Shown here one piece after another: positions 42,216 through 54,800 of a stretch of 64,000 bases of DNA. A program made the translations under genes and the position numbers. Numbering within the stretch: position 1 is the stretch's first letter; every line of letters begins with the position of its first letter. Source of the stretch: Leucosporidium creatinivorum (Eukaryota > Basidiomycota > Microbotryomycetes > Leucosporidiales > Leucosporidiaceae); contig BCKL01000003.1 of the NCBI GenBank assembly GCA_001600635.1, forward strand, positions 757,923-821,922, given 5' to 3'. Under the pieces are notes generated by a model, which saw only the letters and a list, made by a program, of their open reading frames with translations, was not told where the DNA came from and made no database searches.

Positions 42216-43899
42216 ATGGTGTACCCGCAAGCAGCACATCTCGTTCGGGAGTACTTTCAGGCCACCAACTGGTCGCTCGACAATCACTACCACGCCCTCA
42301 CCTCGCCTTCTCGCAACTTGCTCGACTTTCCCATCCCACCAGGGCTGCACCTGTCCCTCTCACATCGACCTACATCTCAATTTGCTTCCTCGCTCGCCCT
42401 CTCTACCCTCGTACCAACCCACCTGCCGACCTATCCAGCAACACCAGCGCCCGTCTTGGGACCTCCTCCCTCTCAGCTCTTAGCAGGGCAGCTCACCTAC
42501 GTCTTCAGCTCAGCACCGCTGGGGCTCACCAGCACCAAGCAGGCTGCCGAGGGAGCGGATCGGATCAAGTTCAGGGACGTGGTGCAGAGCTTTAGGGTGG
42601 GAGAGCTACCTAGCCGGCCTGAGGTTAGGGAGGAAGTCCGACCGACTTGGCAAGCAGGCAAGAGGGTAGAGAAAACCGGTGAGCATCTACTCTCCTTCCC
42701 CCTGCTCTCGCGCCTCCCCAACTGACGATCTCGGCGATGCTTCCTCGCTCTCGGCAGACTTCCTCCTCTACGGCCGACTCTACGCGCCCTCTCCCCGCCT
42801 CGACGCGCTGTACATCCATCGCCTCACTCCCACCCTCCAAACCCTCGTCTCCCTCGTCTCCGTCCCTTCACCGCTCCCCACGCCTCAGCTCACATGGCAA
42901 CTCCCCGACGACCCCTCGGCTCCTCCCGCCGCTCCCAACCCTCCTCCCAGCTCCGAACGGCTCAGCGAGCTGGAGATCAAGCTCATGCAAGATACAGGGC
43001 GATGGAGCGGCGAGTACTCGTACGCTGTAGGCGATAGCATGTGGGGAGCGAGGGGGCTCTACAACTTTGGCAAGTGGGGAGGAGGACAGGCGGCAGGTAC
43101 AGGCTCGGGAGACGCAGAAGGAAGCAGGGAGCGCGTGGTGGACGAGGAGGAGGAGATGTCTACGGGCCTCAAGGGACGCTGGTCGGCTGGCGGAGAGGTC
43201 TTCTTCTCGGCACAAGAGCGTAGCGGCGGCGTTTCGACTGCTGTACGCTTTTCCACCCTCCCCGAATCGACCAACGCCCTCTACCTACCACCCGGTGCTC
43301 CTCCTCAATCTCCTACCACCATCACCGCCACCCTTAACCCCATCATGGGTCAACTCTCGACGGCTTACTCGGTCGGCGTTTCCAACGACACCGCACTGGC
43401 GAGCAGGTTCGACTTCAACCTATACTCGTATGACGCCGATTTGACGTTCGGCGGAGAGTGGTTCCAGAGGAGGAAGCGGAAGGCGCTGTCGGAGGTGGTC
43501 AAGGCGGAGAAGCCTCTACCAGCGAGCTTCGATGCTTTCGGAAGGGAGCAGGCGGGTACCGTTGACGGCGAGGCGACAGCAGAAAAGAAAAATGTCCCAT
43601 CTCCTCCACCGCGCGCGCCAACACTCACCATTAACGGCGCCGAGGAGGACGAGGTGATTGGCGTGCTCAAGCTTCGCGCCTCCACCAACACCGTACGTCT
43701 CTTTAGCCCTCGCCCTGGTGCTCTCGCGCCTCGCTCACCTCCCTACTATCAACAGGACCTCGCTCTCCTGTGGGAAGGCCGACTCGGCGATTTCCTCATC
43801 TCGGCTGGCATCGTCGCCGACCTTCGACTCGCCAGTCAGAAAGCAGGGAGGATGAGTCCGATTCGCAGCGTCGGAGTGGGAATCCAGTATTGGGGATAG
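42216..43899 (+). CDS. MDM10: MDM10, mitochondrial outer-membrane beta-barrel (ERMES/SAM)
   Basis: Starts MVYPQAAHLVREYFQATNWS with DNHYHALTSPSRNLLDFPIP and GLHLSLSHRP, the characteristic MDM10 N-terminus. Later blocks DFLLYGRLYAPSPRLDALYI, GRWSGEYSYAVGDSMWGARG, GGEVFFSAQERSGGVSTAVR, TATLNPIMGQLSTAYSVGVS and ASRFDFNLYSYDADLTFGGE cover the barrel, and the C-terminal strand is VGVGIQYWG. MDM10 joins the ER-mitochondria encounter structure and also the SAM complex for Tom40 assembly. Introns follow EKT (GTGAGC...GGCAG) and a later TNT (GTACGT...CAACAG). Low-complexity Ala/Pro and acidic insertions make it longer than yeast Mdm10. Confidence 0.93.
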
Positions 43900-44218
43900 A
43901 GCTAGAAGGGTGGTGGAGAGAGCTGGAACGTGTTGTGTCGATAGCGAGAGCCTGAACGCCGAGCGCCGAGAGCGAAATGCTCAGTGGAGCAGAGCCGGAG
44001 AGCTGGTCAGGGGTTGCTTGAAGTCCACTGCAAGTGAACAGCACCTCGACGCCTTTCACTAAATGATCTGCACAGTTTGACTCGCCACTCTACTGTCCTT
44101 TCGCCTCGCCGAGAAGCTGAGACGAAAACTGATCCTTTCTCAGAGCAAAGCCACCTACTAACGACGAGACTAAGTGCCGAGTGCCTATGAGCCTTTGTTC
44201 CCTGTTCTGCGTGCGATC
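43900..44218. other. Convergent 3' region (MDM10 / polyol dehydrogenase)
   Basis: 319 bases between two converging stop codons; expected to hold both 3' UTRs. No gene or element seen. Confidence 0.4.
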
Positions 44219-46105
44219 CTATGCCTCGGGGCCGTCGATGATGGCCTTGATCAAGGGCTTGCCATCCTCTCCTGCGCCCTTCTGATTCGCCTCGAAAGCC
44301 TTGCCGGCGTCCTTGAAGGCCTGATCGTCAAAGAGTTGTCAGCCCTGAGCCTTCTGTAACGGGAGGACGAATCAACACTCACGTAACGGTGAGTGATCAA
44401 AGGCCCGAGGTCGATGGCACCGCGAGCGACGAGGTCGATCGAAGTCTGGTAGCAGCCGGGGCCGTAGCGGAAGGAACCCTTGATGGAGAGCTCCTTGTTG
44501 AGAACGGTGGTGAGAGGGATGGTGACGTTGTCGTTGCCCATGCCGACCTGAGAGGGAGGAATGATTAGCTTCGGTCGAGACTCGGCGCTGGTGGCCCGAC
44601 AGCCTGATCGCAGCTGCTCGCTTGCTCACCTGGACGTAGGTTCCTCCGTGCTTGGCGAGGAAGAGCGCAGTCTGTACGCACACCTCGGCCCCGGTGCAGT
44701 CGATGATCAAGTCGACTCCGCGAGGTCCACGCTCCTCGTAGCCGAATTTGGCGCGAATCTCCTCGGCCTGTTGTCGAGTCGAATAGGAAGAAGGTGAGCA
44801 CCGCGACGAGCTCGCGCAAAGGCAGCACGCTCCGCTCACCTGACGACGCGAGTAGGCGATCCTGTCCTCTCCATCCTTGACGGCGTTCGGCAGCCAGTAG
44901 TCACTCGCAGCGTACTCTTTGGCGAACTCGAGACGAGGCTTCTGGATATCGACGGCGAGGACGTGACGAGCTCCGAGCGCCTTGGCGGTGGCCATGGTGA
45001 GGAGACCGACGGGTCCGGCGCCGAAGACTGTGAAGCGGAGCGGCGAAAGGTCAGCTTGTGTATGAGGCTGAGGAGGCAGACGAGAAGCTCACCGACAACA
45101 TTGGCACCCAAAGGCATTTGTCCCACAGACTTGACAGCCATCACAGCGACCGAGAGAGGCTCCACCAGCGCTCCCTCCTCCATCGAGACTGAGTTGGGCA
45201 GAGCGTAGCAGAGATCGGCGGGGAGCTTGTAGAAGCCGGCGAGTGTACCGTCGTAGGGTGGCGTAGCAGCGAAGGCCATGGATGGGCAGCGCTGTAGGGT
45301 GTTTCGACTGTCAGCTCAGCTTGCAAGCTCGATGTCTGAGCTCGGCGGAGGGGCAAGGTGCTCGGCGACGGGAGACCTACGTTATAGTTGCCGCCCTTGC
45401 ACGAGTGGCAGTTGCGGCAGCTCTCTCCAGGCTCCATCGCTACTCGGTCACCTTCCTTGAGGTCCTTGACATCCGATCCCACTGTAGAAGAGGTGGACAG
45501 AAGGGGAAGGGAGGGTTCGGTCGAGGGGAGGCGAAGCGATCAGCTTGAGGTATGGAGTGTTGGAGCATCATAGACGCTCACCCTTGACGACTACTCCAGC
45601 CGACTCGTGACCGAGGATCATGGGCGAGGTGAGCTGCAGAACGAGGTGCAGGCTGTATAAGCGAGGGGAGTGAGGCCGAGAGTACGGCCCAGCTCACCTT
45701 GAAATCGCCGATGGAGCCATGAACGAGGTAGTGGGTATCAGAGCCGCCTGTAGATGTGCAAAGAAGCTTGTCAGCGCCTTAGCTAGCCTTCGACAGCTCC
45801 GCGAGCGACGAGTCGGAGAGCTCAAGCTGGCTCGACTTGTCTCGCTACAGCACACAGAGATGTTACCCACACAATCCAGTCTTCTTGGGCGCGATGATGG
45901 CCCTACGAGCGTGTCCTGGTCAGCTACAGTTCGTCCTCTACGCGGCCCGGCATCCCTCCCAGCGGCCGGCCAAGCGGACTCACTCGAGAGGTCCGCATTC
46001 TGTAGGAACAGGGCGCTGCTCAAACTTGACGTCCTGGATGCCGTGCAGGACGAAAGCCTCGTTCTTCGAGGGGACGGCGAGCGATTCTTGAGTCGAGGGG
46101 GCCAT
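44219..46105 (-). CDS. Zinc-dependent polyol dehydrogenase (sorbitol/xylitol type)
   Basis: Many small exons give a medium-chain zinc dehydrogenase: N-terminus MAPSTQESLAVPSKNEAFVL, then KKTGLCGSDTHYLVHGSIGD with the first catalytic Cys, SPMILGHESAGVVVK with the catalytic His-Glu, and EPGESCRNCHSCKGGNYNRC with the four structural-zinc cysteines. The Rossmann motif is VFGAGPVGLLTMATAKALGA, then GVDLIIDCTGAEVCVQTALF and ELSIKGSFRYGPGCY. The GSFRYGPGCY block and the DIQKPRL cofactor loop (acidic Asp selects NAD+) point to L-iditol/sorbitol or xylitol dehydrogenase, cytosolic polyol catabolism. The exact sugar is not decidable by eye; L-arabinitol dehydrogenase is an alternative. The start at 46105 matches the usual family length. 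Confidence 0.9.
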
Positions 46106-46335
46106 GACGCAGTGGGGGAGGGGTGAAGAGGTGCAGGCGGTGCTGATGAGAAAGTGTTGAGCTTGTGTAGGCTGTACCGGGTAGCGACAAGTAGCAAGGT
46201 GAGGTAGGAGGCCAAGAGGGAGCTTCGCTCTCAGATCTCCTCGTCGCATCTTCGACCGGACTCGTCGCCGCAGCTCGAAGCTCGAAACTCGTCTTTCCTG
46301 TTGATCGTCGAGCATGTTGCAAGGTGGTAGAATAG

Positions 46336-49300
46336 CTAACCAAAAGGCCTGATGGGCGTATTGAGCAATTGAAACCTCAGTGGAATCCCACCCCTCCTCT
46401 TCTGCGCCTCCTTTCGCTCCTGCCGAGTCTCCTTTTTCTTGTCCTGCACCGTAAGCACCACCGCTCTCGTCTCCCTCTCCCTGACCCTCGGTGGCACATT
46501 CTTCTCCTTCTCCTTGCCCTTCCCTTTGTCCTTGACCGCGACGACGAGTTCTACTGGCGCCCTGACTTGCACCTGCGCCGAGTTCGACCCTCCCTCGCTC
46601 ACGGGGGCGGCAGTGGGGACGATGACGGAAGGCGCTGGTCCATCCTCCAAGAGTAACGAGTTCTCGCGATTGACGCCGCCGAGTCCGAGAGGCGAGTCCG
46701 CCCTTGCGACGACCGAGGTCGAGAGTTTGGAGGCTCCGAGACGAGCCGGCTGGGAGACGAAATCGGAGGATTCGGCGTTGGAAGGGAGTTGAGGGGAGTG
46801 GGCGGGGGTGGTGGAGATGGCGGCTGAAGATGAGGAGGTGTTGGGAAGAGGAACGAGAGGAGGTGCGGTAGGGTGAGAGTCTGCTGGAGCTGCAGCAGCT
46901 GCAGAGGGAGTTGGAGCGGGCTGAGCGGAAATCGTCGCTGTAGGTGTGGGTTTGTCGGACGTCGCAGGGAGTGGTACAGCCGGTGGTGGAGGAGGAGTAG
47001 GCTGTAGTGCCGCGTCGGCCAATCTTGGCGAAGCGAGCGGCGAGTAGTCGGACCTCGGCGACGAACGACCTTTGGCGCCGAGCAGGAGTTCTCGCGCGAC
47101 TTGCCGCTGCTCGATAGTTCCCTTGGCCCACATTTGGGCGAGAGGATGGACGCTGCCGTTTCCTGTTGAGGAGCGAGAGATGGAGGGTCGACGACCGATC
47201 ATGGGCGTCGATTCGCGCGAGGAGGAAGCCGAGGAAGACACGTTGCCGACGAGAGGGCTCTGTGTGCGATGATACAGGAGTCAGCAGGTAGCACATCCCT
47301 CGAGACGCTCCGATACTCACATGCGCCACCACCGGACTCGCACCGCCCTTCCCACCCGCCAGCGCCTCGAGCTGCCCAACCGCCAACCTCGGCGAGCCCT
47401 TCGACATGGGCAACACCGGAATCCTCGGCGACGCCTTGGCTCCCCCAACCGCCGACGTCTTCCCAGCATTCGCCTCCCTAAGCTTAGCCGCCTCGACCTG
47501 CTCCTTCGGGCTCTTAGCCTTCGGACACCACGGATCAATCATCCGAATCGCTCGATGCACGACCTCCTGCTGGCTCATCTCCCTTCCTCCTGCTGCAGCG
47601 CCAGACTGCTGCGAGACAGTAGCCATCGTCGTCTGAATCGTCTCCCATGTAGAGTTGATGATCTCTTGCGTGAGGGGTTGGATCGCCTTGGGCCAAGGAA
47701 GGAGTTGCCGCGGCGAGAGGAGGAAGGTTGATTCTGGTGGAGGGTTGGGAGTGGGGAGGGCAGTGATGCGAGGTAGAGGGATCGCGGTGAGAGGGAAGAG
47801 GGGCTGCTTGCCGCCGTTATCGATGGGTGCGAAGGCGGGGAGAGTGGCCGACCAGGCGGGCGCCGCGAGGGAGGGGGTGTAATCGAGGAAGGGGTGGGTG
47901 ATGCGCGTTTGACTGCGAGGGAGGGAGACGGCGGTGGAAGGAGGAAGAGGAGCGGCGATGACGGGTCCTGTACCCCCTCGAGCGAAGAGGGAGACGGCGG
48001 GAGGAGCGATCGGCACCGTTTCTCGGCGGTAAGGTTGGTGCTGCTGCTGCTGAGGGATGGCTTGCTGTGGTAGACCGCCAGCGATGATCTGCATGTCGGT
48101 AGATGGCCTATGACTCGGATCATGCAGCACCGCGAGCATCGTCATCGAGGTGGAAAGCCTCGCCGCCGAGGCGTAGAACGCTTGCTCCTCTGCCTCCTCC
48201 TGCGCCTCTAGTCGCTCCCGTTCCATCTCGGCCGTGGTCCGCCGCTTCCTCTTCGGCTGTGTCCAGGGTACGGCGGGGCGTGGTGGTGGTCCAGTCGCCG
48301 GTCGCTTGCCTTGAGCTTTCGCCGAGAGCGGCGGCTGGGCGGCAAGAGCTGCTGCTGCTTGACCGTTGGTCGAGAAGGGGCGGGTCGGGACTTGAGGCGC
48401 TGGTGCTTGCGAGGATGGTGGACGCTGTTGTGGCGGTAGCGAGGCGGAAGGAGGAGGAAGCGAGCGGGGAGTAGGCTGCTGCTGAGCTTGGGGTGCGGGA
48501 GGGAGGTTGGGCGTCGAAGAGCCGTTCGAGGGGCGCGAAGTGGTGCCAGCTCCAGGGATACGAGGTGCCTGGGGGGAGATGTACTTGGTGTTGGGACTGC
48601 GAGGATGGCCGAAGAGGTCAGCGACGAGAAGGAAGGTCTGAAGCTCGATCGACTCACTGAGGACCAGGAGGATGAGGTTCCGAGGGCCTTGAGGTCGACT
48701 GTGCTGGCGGTGGAGGTCTGCACGACAAGTCGAGGTCAGTCGAGCTCCGTCTACTTCCTCCGCTTCCCCAACTCACGTCGGCGTATCAGCGACAGTCGCC
48801 GGGCTCGGCTTGACGGCCAACACCGGCGGCGCCAACTCTGCAATCGCCTTCCACTCGGGCAGCGCCCACTGCGCCTGCTGCAATACGACATCGTAGATCG
48901 CCCACTTGTCCTCATCCCACGTCAACTGCATCCCTGCGCGATCAAAGTGCAAGAAGCACTTCGTCGTCGCCCTCCGGACCAGCTCCAACACAAACACAAT
49001 CTGCTGCCGCTCTGCTGGGGGGATACCATCGGCGAGGAAGATGCAGACTACTGCGCCCATGATGGGGAGGGAGGCGAGCCCCTGGGAGGTGCACCAGGTG
49101 CGCCAGCGGGTGAGGATCCGGGGGAAGATGGAGGCGTGGAGGCCGGCTTTGCGGGAGACTTCGGGGCCGGGGAGAAGGGAGGAAGGGGTGGTAGGGATTT
49201 GAGAGGCGGTGAGGGATTTGGTGAGGAGGGGTTCGAGGCGCGTTTCGATTTCTGATGGAGGCGAGAGAGGTTAGCGAGAGGCTCGGCGATGAGAAGTGGG

Positions 49301-50453
49301 ATTGGAGCGAGCGCGAGGCAAGCTGCTAGGCTCTGCTCGTGCAGAGGGATTTCTGTGCTCTTTTCCTGCTCCGTGAAAGCACCGACAACCTCCCTCTGCA
49401 GCCCTCCATCCTCCTCTTCCGCTCCGCTCCTTCGCACGCCTTCCCCTTTCCTGTATACCCTCGCTTCCTCCCCTCCGCTACTGCCTCGCCACCGCACCAC
49501 CCTCCAGCCAACCACATCAAGACCCGAAACCTCTCGTGAACTCACTTAGACCCCCGGTAGCAGCAGTGTGCTTCAATCTCCTCAAGACACCATTCTTGGT
49601 CCCGAGCAAGTCGGCCGAGCTCCATTCTTTGGGCAGACCGGGGGGAGGAGGGATGTGCGGAGGTTTGCTGCGTTTGGTGGTGCTGGTAGAGGCGGCGGGC
49701 GTTGCTGTGGGAGCTGAGGCTGAAGGGGGAGGAGGAGGAGCGGAAGAGGTGGACGCGTCGAGTGTGCTGAGGGGAGCGTGAGAGGTTGTTGTCGAGGGTG
49801 TAGGAATGTGAGAAGATGATACAGCCGTGAGTTGGGGGTTGGGCGAGGCGGAGGCAGGGGAGGGAGCTGGAGGAAGAGCGAGCGAAGGCGAAGGCGAGAG
49901 GGCGGTAGGCTTGGATTGCTGTTGCTGCTGTGGTGCAGAACTCGTCTCCTTAGCCGACTGTACTGCTGCCGAGTCTCGACTCTTCTCCGCCTGCTGCATC
50001 GAGTTCTGTACCCCTGCCTGACCTCCAGTGGCAGAGGGAGGAGCTGGTCCACTCGACGCGTCGAGGGCGAGGGTCGCTCCTCCTCCCGCTGCCTTCTTCG
50101 GCGATCCGACAAAAGCCGAGGTAGCAGCTCCGCGCTTGACCTCTTTATTCCCTCCTCCTCCTCCTCCTCCACCCGCTTCCAATGAGGGAGACACGCCGTC
50201 CAGTGCCACCTTCGAACGACAGAGAACGACCAGACGAGAGGTGGGGAGAGGTCGAGTCGGGTCGAAAAGCTGCTCGGAAGGTGCAGCTACTAGTGTAGAG
50301 CTACGAGGCGGTGCTGTGGCTGTTGAGAGTACCTGGCGCGAGGTGTCGGAAGTGTAGAGACGAGTAGAAACGATGAGGAGGGAGCCAAGAGCAGGAAGAG
50401 AATCGGCCCTCCGCAAAAATCGGCGTGAAGCTTATCGGTTGAAGAAGGTACAT
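46336..50453 (-). CDS. Large Pro/Ser/Ala-rich nuclear-type protein, unrecognised
   Basis: About 1,150 residues in seven or so exons. The proposed start ATG 50453 reads MYLLQPISFTPIFAEGRFSS; an intron (GTTTCT...AACAG) joins it to a segment with FDPTRPLPTSRLVVLCRSKV. A long Ala/Ser/Pro region follows, then an ordered block LPKEWSSADLLGTKNGVLRR, ETRLEPLLTKSLTASQIPTT, FPRILTRWRTWCTSQGLASL, ERQQIVFVLELVRRATTKCF and LTWDEDKWAIYDVVLQQAQW. Later there is a PKRKRRTTAEMERERLEAQE nuclear-signal-like helix, more low-complexity, and a basic end KKKETRQERKEAQKRRGG. The family is not recognised; a transcription or chromatin role is only suggested by composition. The start exon is less certain than the rest; an inner ATG lies at 49999. 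One intron (about 49260-49550) is unusually long, near 290 nt. Confidence 0.65.
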
Positions 50454-51005
50454 TTTCTGGGAACCAACTCTCGGGACAAGGCTCTCTGATGTATTGCGAA
50501 ATCAAACCGAGCTGCAGATAATTCTACGAAGCTACACTCCGAGCCTCGGCGCTCCTCTCGGTCGATTCCTGGCTTTTGGAAGGTGGTATCGCCCTCGGCT
50601 ATGCGCTAGGCCGCTTCCTGATCAATTGGGCGAGCCGCTCGACTTCTACGAGCCGAAGCGGGTTGGGCAAGCACGAGGGCAAAAGCAGTCGGCGTGCTCG
50701 GCGCTGGCGAAAGGGGATCGGTGAGGGCCCTGGAGGGAGTGAGGGAGGTCAGCCGAGCTCACTGAGCTAGGCGTAAGAATCCAACTCACCTTTAGAGCCT
50801 GGGTGCGAATCCAGATTCTCGCGGTTCAGCATTCACAGCCCAGCCGGCGCCGAGAGGGAGGGACTGAACTGGCCTCGCCCTGCCGCCATAGGATGGCCGA
50901 GGATGGGTCGACCAAGCGAGCGACATCTTGAGATGGTGCTTCCATCTCCACTTCCACCCGTGGCTGACTGCCGAGCCCTGAGCATCCCTCAACTCATCTC
51001 GGCGT
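50454..51005. other. Intergenic with an unsupported plus-strand open frame
   Basis: 552 bases. A plus-strand frame at about 50525-50705 reads LLEGGIALGYALGRFLINWA followed by an Arg/Ser-rich run and a GTGAGG donor-like site. It lacks an ATG and has no clear partner exon, so I do not call a gene. The left edge should contain the promoter of the large minus-strand gene. Confidence 0.35.
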
Positions 51006-51559
51006 TCACCCTCTCACCCTCTCGCCCCCAAAAGTGCCCAACGCGACTCCCCTTCCCCTCTCCGCCCCTCTCACCACCCTACTCAAGCCAATCATCGCCT
51101 TCTCCCCCAGCTTCGTCCCCAGATCTCCCTCCCTCTTCCTCCTAGCCGCTTCCAGTCCTTTACTCGCCGCTTCCGGGTCTTGCGGGTTCCATACTGCTGT
51201 CGGTGGAGGGTCGATCAAACGACGGGCGTTGCGGGAGTGTTGCAGAGGAAAGGGGGAGGGGTGGTGGTGGTAGGAGAGGGAGGAGAGGTTGTGCTGGAGG
51301 GAAGGGGAGGAGCGCAGGAGGGAGAGGGTGCGCGAAACTGTAGAGCGGAGAGGCGTTAGCGGGCGCGCGCTCTGTAGAGCAGCAGATGTAGCTCACTGGT
51401 AGCTTCCGTCTCGGTGATATCTGACCCTGTAGCGAACAAGAGTTGACGTAGTTGAGGGCGGAAGAGGCGGACCAAGTTGAACCGAGCTGGACGGGGTGCG
51501 AGGCGATACAGAGCGCGTAGGGTGGAGCGGTAGAGGCTTACAGCTTCCTTGGTAGTCAT
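51006..51559 (-). CDS. LYR-motif (Complex1_LYR) protein
   Basis: Two exons joined across GTGAGC...CTCTACAG (51402-51340 region) give about 163 residues. The N-terminus MTTKEAVSLYRSTLRALYRL has the L-Y-R tripeptide and the following helix with FNLVRLFRPQLRQLLF, as in LYRM proteins. These small mitochondrial matrix proteins bind acyl carrier protein and act in assembly of iron-sulfur clusters or respiratory complexes. The C-terminal part (LIDPPPTAVWNPQDPEAASK and a basic, Gly-rich end) is not typical, so the exact subfamily is not assigned. Its start is 283 bases from the divergent SP-RING gene. Confidence 0.7.
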
Positions 51560-51842
51560 TCGACAGCTGTAGAGCTCCCTGAGAGAGCAGCGATTCGACC
51601 AGAGAAACGACGTAAGAGCCAGAGGAGCGCGTCCGACGTCCCCGACTTTCTTGCTCTTCCCCTTCGTCTCGAGTTCACCTCTATTATTCGCCCTTTATTA
51701 CACGCCTATTCAATTCGACTTAACTCGCTAAATCCAGCACCAGGCCGCCCTACTTAGCTACAGCCCATTCGACTAGCCCTCCCTCTAGTTTGCGGTTGCT
51801 CGCACCCTCTCGAGCAACTCGCCTCATCTCCCTCTCTCGACC
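51560..51842. promoter_or_regulatory. Shared divergent promoter (LYR gene / SP-RING gene)
   Basis: Between two divergent start codons. It contains a less GC-rich segment with TATTATTCGCCCTTTATTAC (about 51682-51701), the best TATA-like sequence of this region. The role is inferred from position. Confidence 0.45.
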
Positions 51843-54800
51843 ATGGCGCCCACCGCCTCAACCTCGCGCATCCCAGACTCGTCAGACGAAGAGGAGCAGG
51901 CGAGGAAGAAGGAGCGCAAACGCTTGAGGAAGCAGGCTCGACTACAAAAGGAGCAGCAAGACCAACGGGCCGCTGAGGCTGAGGCTGAGGCTGAAGCCAC
52001 CGCGCGCAAGCAAGCGGCCAAGCAGGCGGTTAAGAAGGACAAGTTGATGCCTCAGAAGCGACGACCCGTCATTCAGGATTCAGAGGAGGAGAACGGGAGC
52101 GACATCGAGCTGGTCGTAGTGCAGGAGAAGCGCTCCAAGGACAAGGATCACGACGGCGACTCGGCTCGCAAGCTCAAGAAGCCCAAGCTGGCAACCAACG
52201 AGGCTACCACTACCAAGAAGGACAAGCCGACCAAGGAGCGAGGCCGCCCTCCCGCCGCCGCCGCCGTCACCTCCAAGGCTCAGGACGACTCGAGCAGCGA
52301 GGAGGAGTCGCTCGCCGTCGCCTCCAAGCGCAAGGCCTCGCTCTCGCGGGAACCTTCTGCCTCTCGCTCTCGCGCCAACTCGCAGGAACGACCCGCTACT
52401 ACCAGTAAACCGGGCCTCCTCAAACGCGCACCTTCTACCTCGGCTACCACGGGCAAGCCGACCTCCGCCTCCTCGTCGACCTCGAAGCAAGGCTCGAAAC
52501 CGTCCAACTTCCTCGCTCCCTCCGCTTCTACCTCCAAGCCCAAACCCAATACCTCCCGCCCTTCCCTCCAAGTCGACACCGCCTCCAAATCCCGACGCGA
52601 CTCGAGCTCGGCGCACTCGCCCCCCCTCTCTCCCAACAAAAGCAGCCACACGACCACCACCTCCTCGACCTCCCGTCGCATCTCCGGCTCATCCCTCGCG
52701 ACTTCATCGACCAGCGCCTCCCCGCTCCCCGCTCCCCTCCGAATCTGGACCCCCACCTCCTCGCACGACGTGCCCTTCCCCCTCCCCCTCTCCCTCTCCT
52801 GCTCCATCACCCTCCCCTCCCGCAAACCCGAGGGCATCCCCCAAACCCTCCCCGCAAAGATTGAGAACTTGGCAGAGGCTTCCGCGTTCCTCGAGTTTGC
52901 GCTGGCGAGGGGGAGGTTGGGCAGTTGGAGTTCGATGGAGGTGAGGAGGGGAAGGACGGAGGGGGGGAAAGGAGCTTGGGAGGTGGGCATCTTGTTGGGC
53001 GGAGGAGGAGGGGGCGAGGGGAGGAAAAAGAAGATGGTGGTGGAGGTGACTGCTTCGGCGAGGCCGGGTCTCGCAGGCAAGGAGAATGAGAAGGAGAGGG
53101 AGAGGGAGGCGGATCAGGCCGAGTTGGGGGGGAAGATGGTGATTGTGAGGGCGTTGGTGAGGCCTTCGGAGGCGGAGGAGTTCCTCAAGGCTATCGACTC
53201 GCAGCTGGTGGAGCCTTTGCCTCCAGTGCTCGGCGACGACGATGACGATGATCCGGGATTCGCGGACGACGATGATGATGAGGACACGGAGATGCCTGCT
53301 GCTGGGTCGAAGGAGGAGGAGGATAAGAGGAGGGACGAGCAAGGTCGCCTCTTCTTCCAGACGTTCAGGACGGTCCATCCGAGGCAGCGGCTGTTGGGGA
53401 TTGAGAGGAAGCTCAAGTCGATTGGGGACTTGGAGTTTGCGGAGGTGTGCGCCGAGCTTGTGGAGGTCATGCAGAAGGGGACGGTGAATATGGGAGAGGG
53501 AGGCAAGATGGGCTTTGGGAGGTGGGTCGGAGATGTGGCGACGAATCTCAAGGCTTCGCTCGGCGTGAGTGGTTTCGCTTCTCTACGTCTAGTCAGCAGC
53601 GAGCTGACCTTCCTCGAACGGAAATCCACAGCATATCCACCGCTTCTGCAACATGCCCCACCACGCCTACCTCGACCTCTCGATCCAAACCCTCCAGACT
53701 CTCCTCGACCTCTGCATCGCCGCTCACGGCGGACCCGAAGCCGAGGAATGGATCCGCGGCTGGCTCCAGCGATTGGAGAAGGACAACGAGAAGGTCGAAG
53801 CGGACTACAAGAGGAGAGGAGTACCCAAACCCACGCCGAAGCTCCCACTCCCTGCCCCGGCGAGACGAGTTTCCAACTCTGTCGCCCCCGCGCCCGCTCC
53901 CGCGCCCGCTCCTCCCGCTGCCACGACAACCGAACCCTCTCCTCCTCCTCCTCCTCCGCCCGTGGAAGCACCAGCTACGGTACCCGACTTTGCCTTCCCC
54001 ATCGAGCCCAAACGCGCCAGGCAGGACGAACCCTCGGTCGATCCCCGAGCAGCGGCCAAGCGGAAGCGACTGGAGGAGAGCATGTCGAGCATGACCGAGG
54101 CGGTCGCTCAGCCAGTCGTTGAGCGAGAGGCCGTTGCTGCGCCTGAAGCCGAGTTCGTCCAGTCGCCCCAAACCTTGGTTCGCCCTTCCCCGTCGCCAGC
54201 GCCGATCGCCCCTCCCCCCACCTCGGAGGCGCCTCCTCCAGTCGCTCGCTCGCCCCTCGAGATCAAGACCGAGGCATACTCCTCCATGTCGAGCGCGGCT
54301 AGGCGCACCACGATGAGCCCAGCTCCAGCTCGCGCGGCGCTGCAGACGAGAGCTTCCCCTATCGTCGCTCGGGCTTCACCTAATCGTGCTGCCACGCGCG
54401 CTTCATCCTCGGTACCTCCTACCACTCAGGCGAGAGTGTCCCTCACTCGCGCTTCCTCAATCACTTGCGCCACGCCTTTCGCCTCTTCCACCGCACCCTC
54501 CTCTGCGCGGCCTTCGACTTCAGCCGCAACCGCGACCTCCCACCCCTCCTCCTCTTCCACGCAACGCTCCATCTCCCTCGTCATAAATCCCGATCGCACG
54601 AAAGGGCATCAGGCGCCTACTCCCGAGCCGACGCCCGAAGCTGAGGCGAGGGGAGGCAGGGAGCCGACACTTTATGAGCGAGAAGCGGTCTTGCTCGAGA
54701 GTCAGCCGATCCCGGATGGGAGGTCGTTCGTTGCCTTTGGGTTCGAGGTGAATGATGAAGCTGTTGTGGCGAGGTTGCTTGAGTGAGTGGTCTCTTGAGT

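Noticed and set aside
45980-48226. 748-codon minus frame read as one exon
   Set aside because: It is a chance fusion: its upper part is an exon of the large unknown gene, its lower part includes the first exon of the polyol dehydrogenase, with intergenic and intron sequence between.
50576-50770. Plus-strand frame with a hydrophobic GGIALGYALGRFLINW segment
   Set aside because: No ATG, no convincing partner exon; single hydrophobic stretch is not enough.
50800-50830. B-box-like GGTGCGAATCC suggesting another tRNA
   Set aside because: No A box or foldable acceptor and anticodon stems around it.
52080-54171. Several long minus-strand frames opposite the SP-RING gene
   Set aside because: Antisense shadows caused by codon bias in a GC-rich exon; no motifs.
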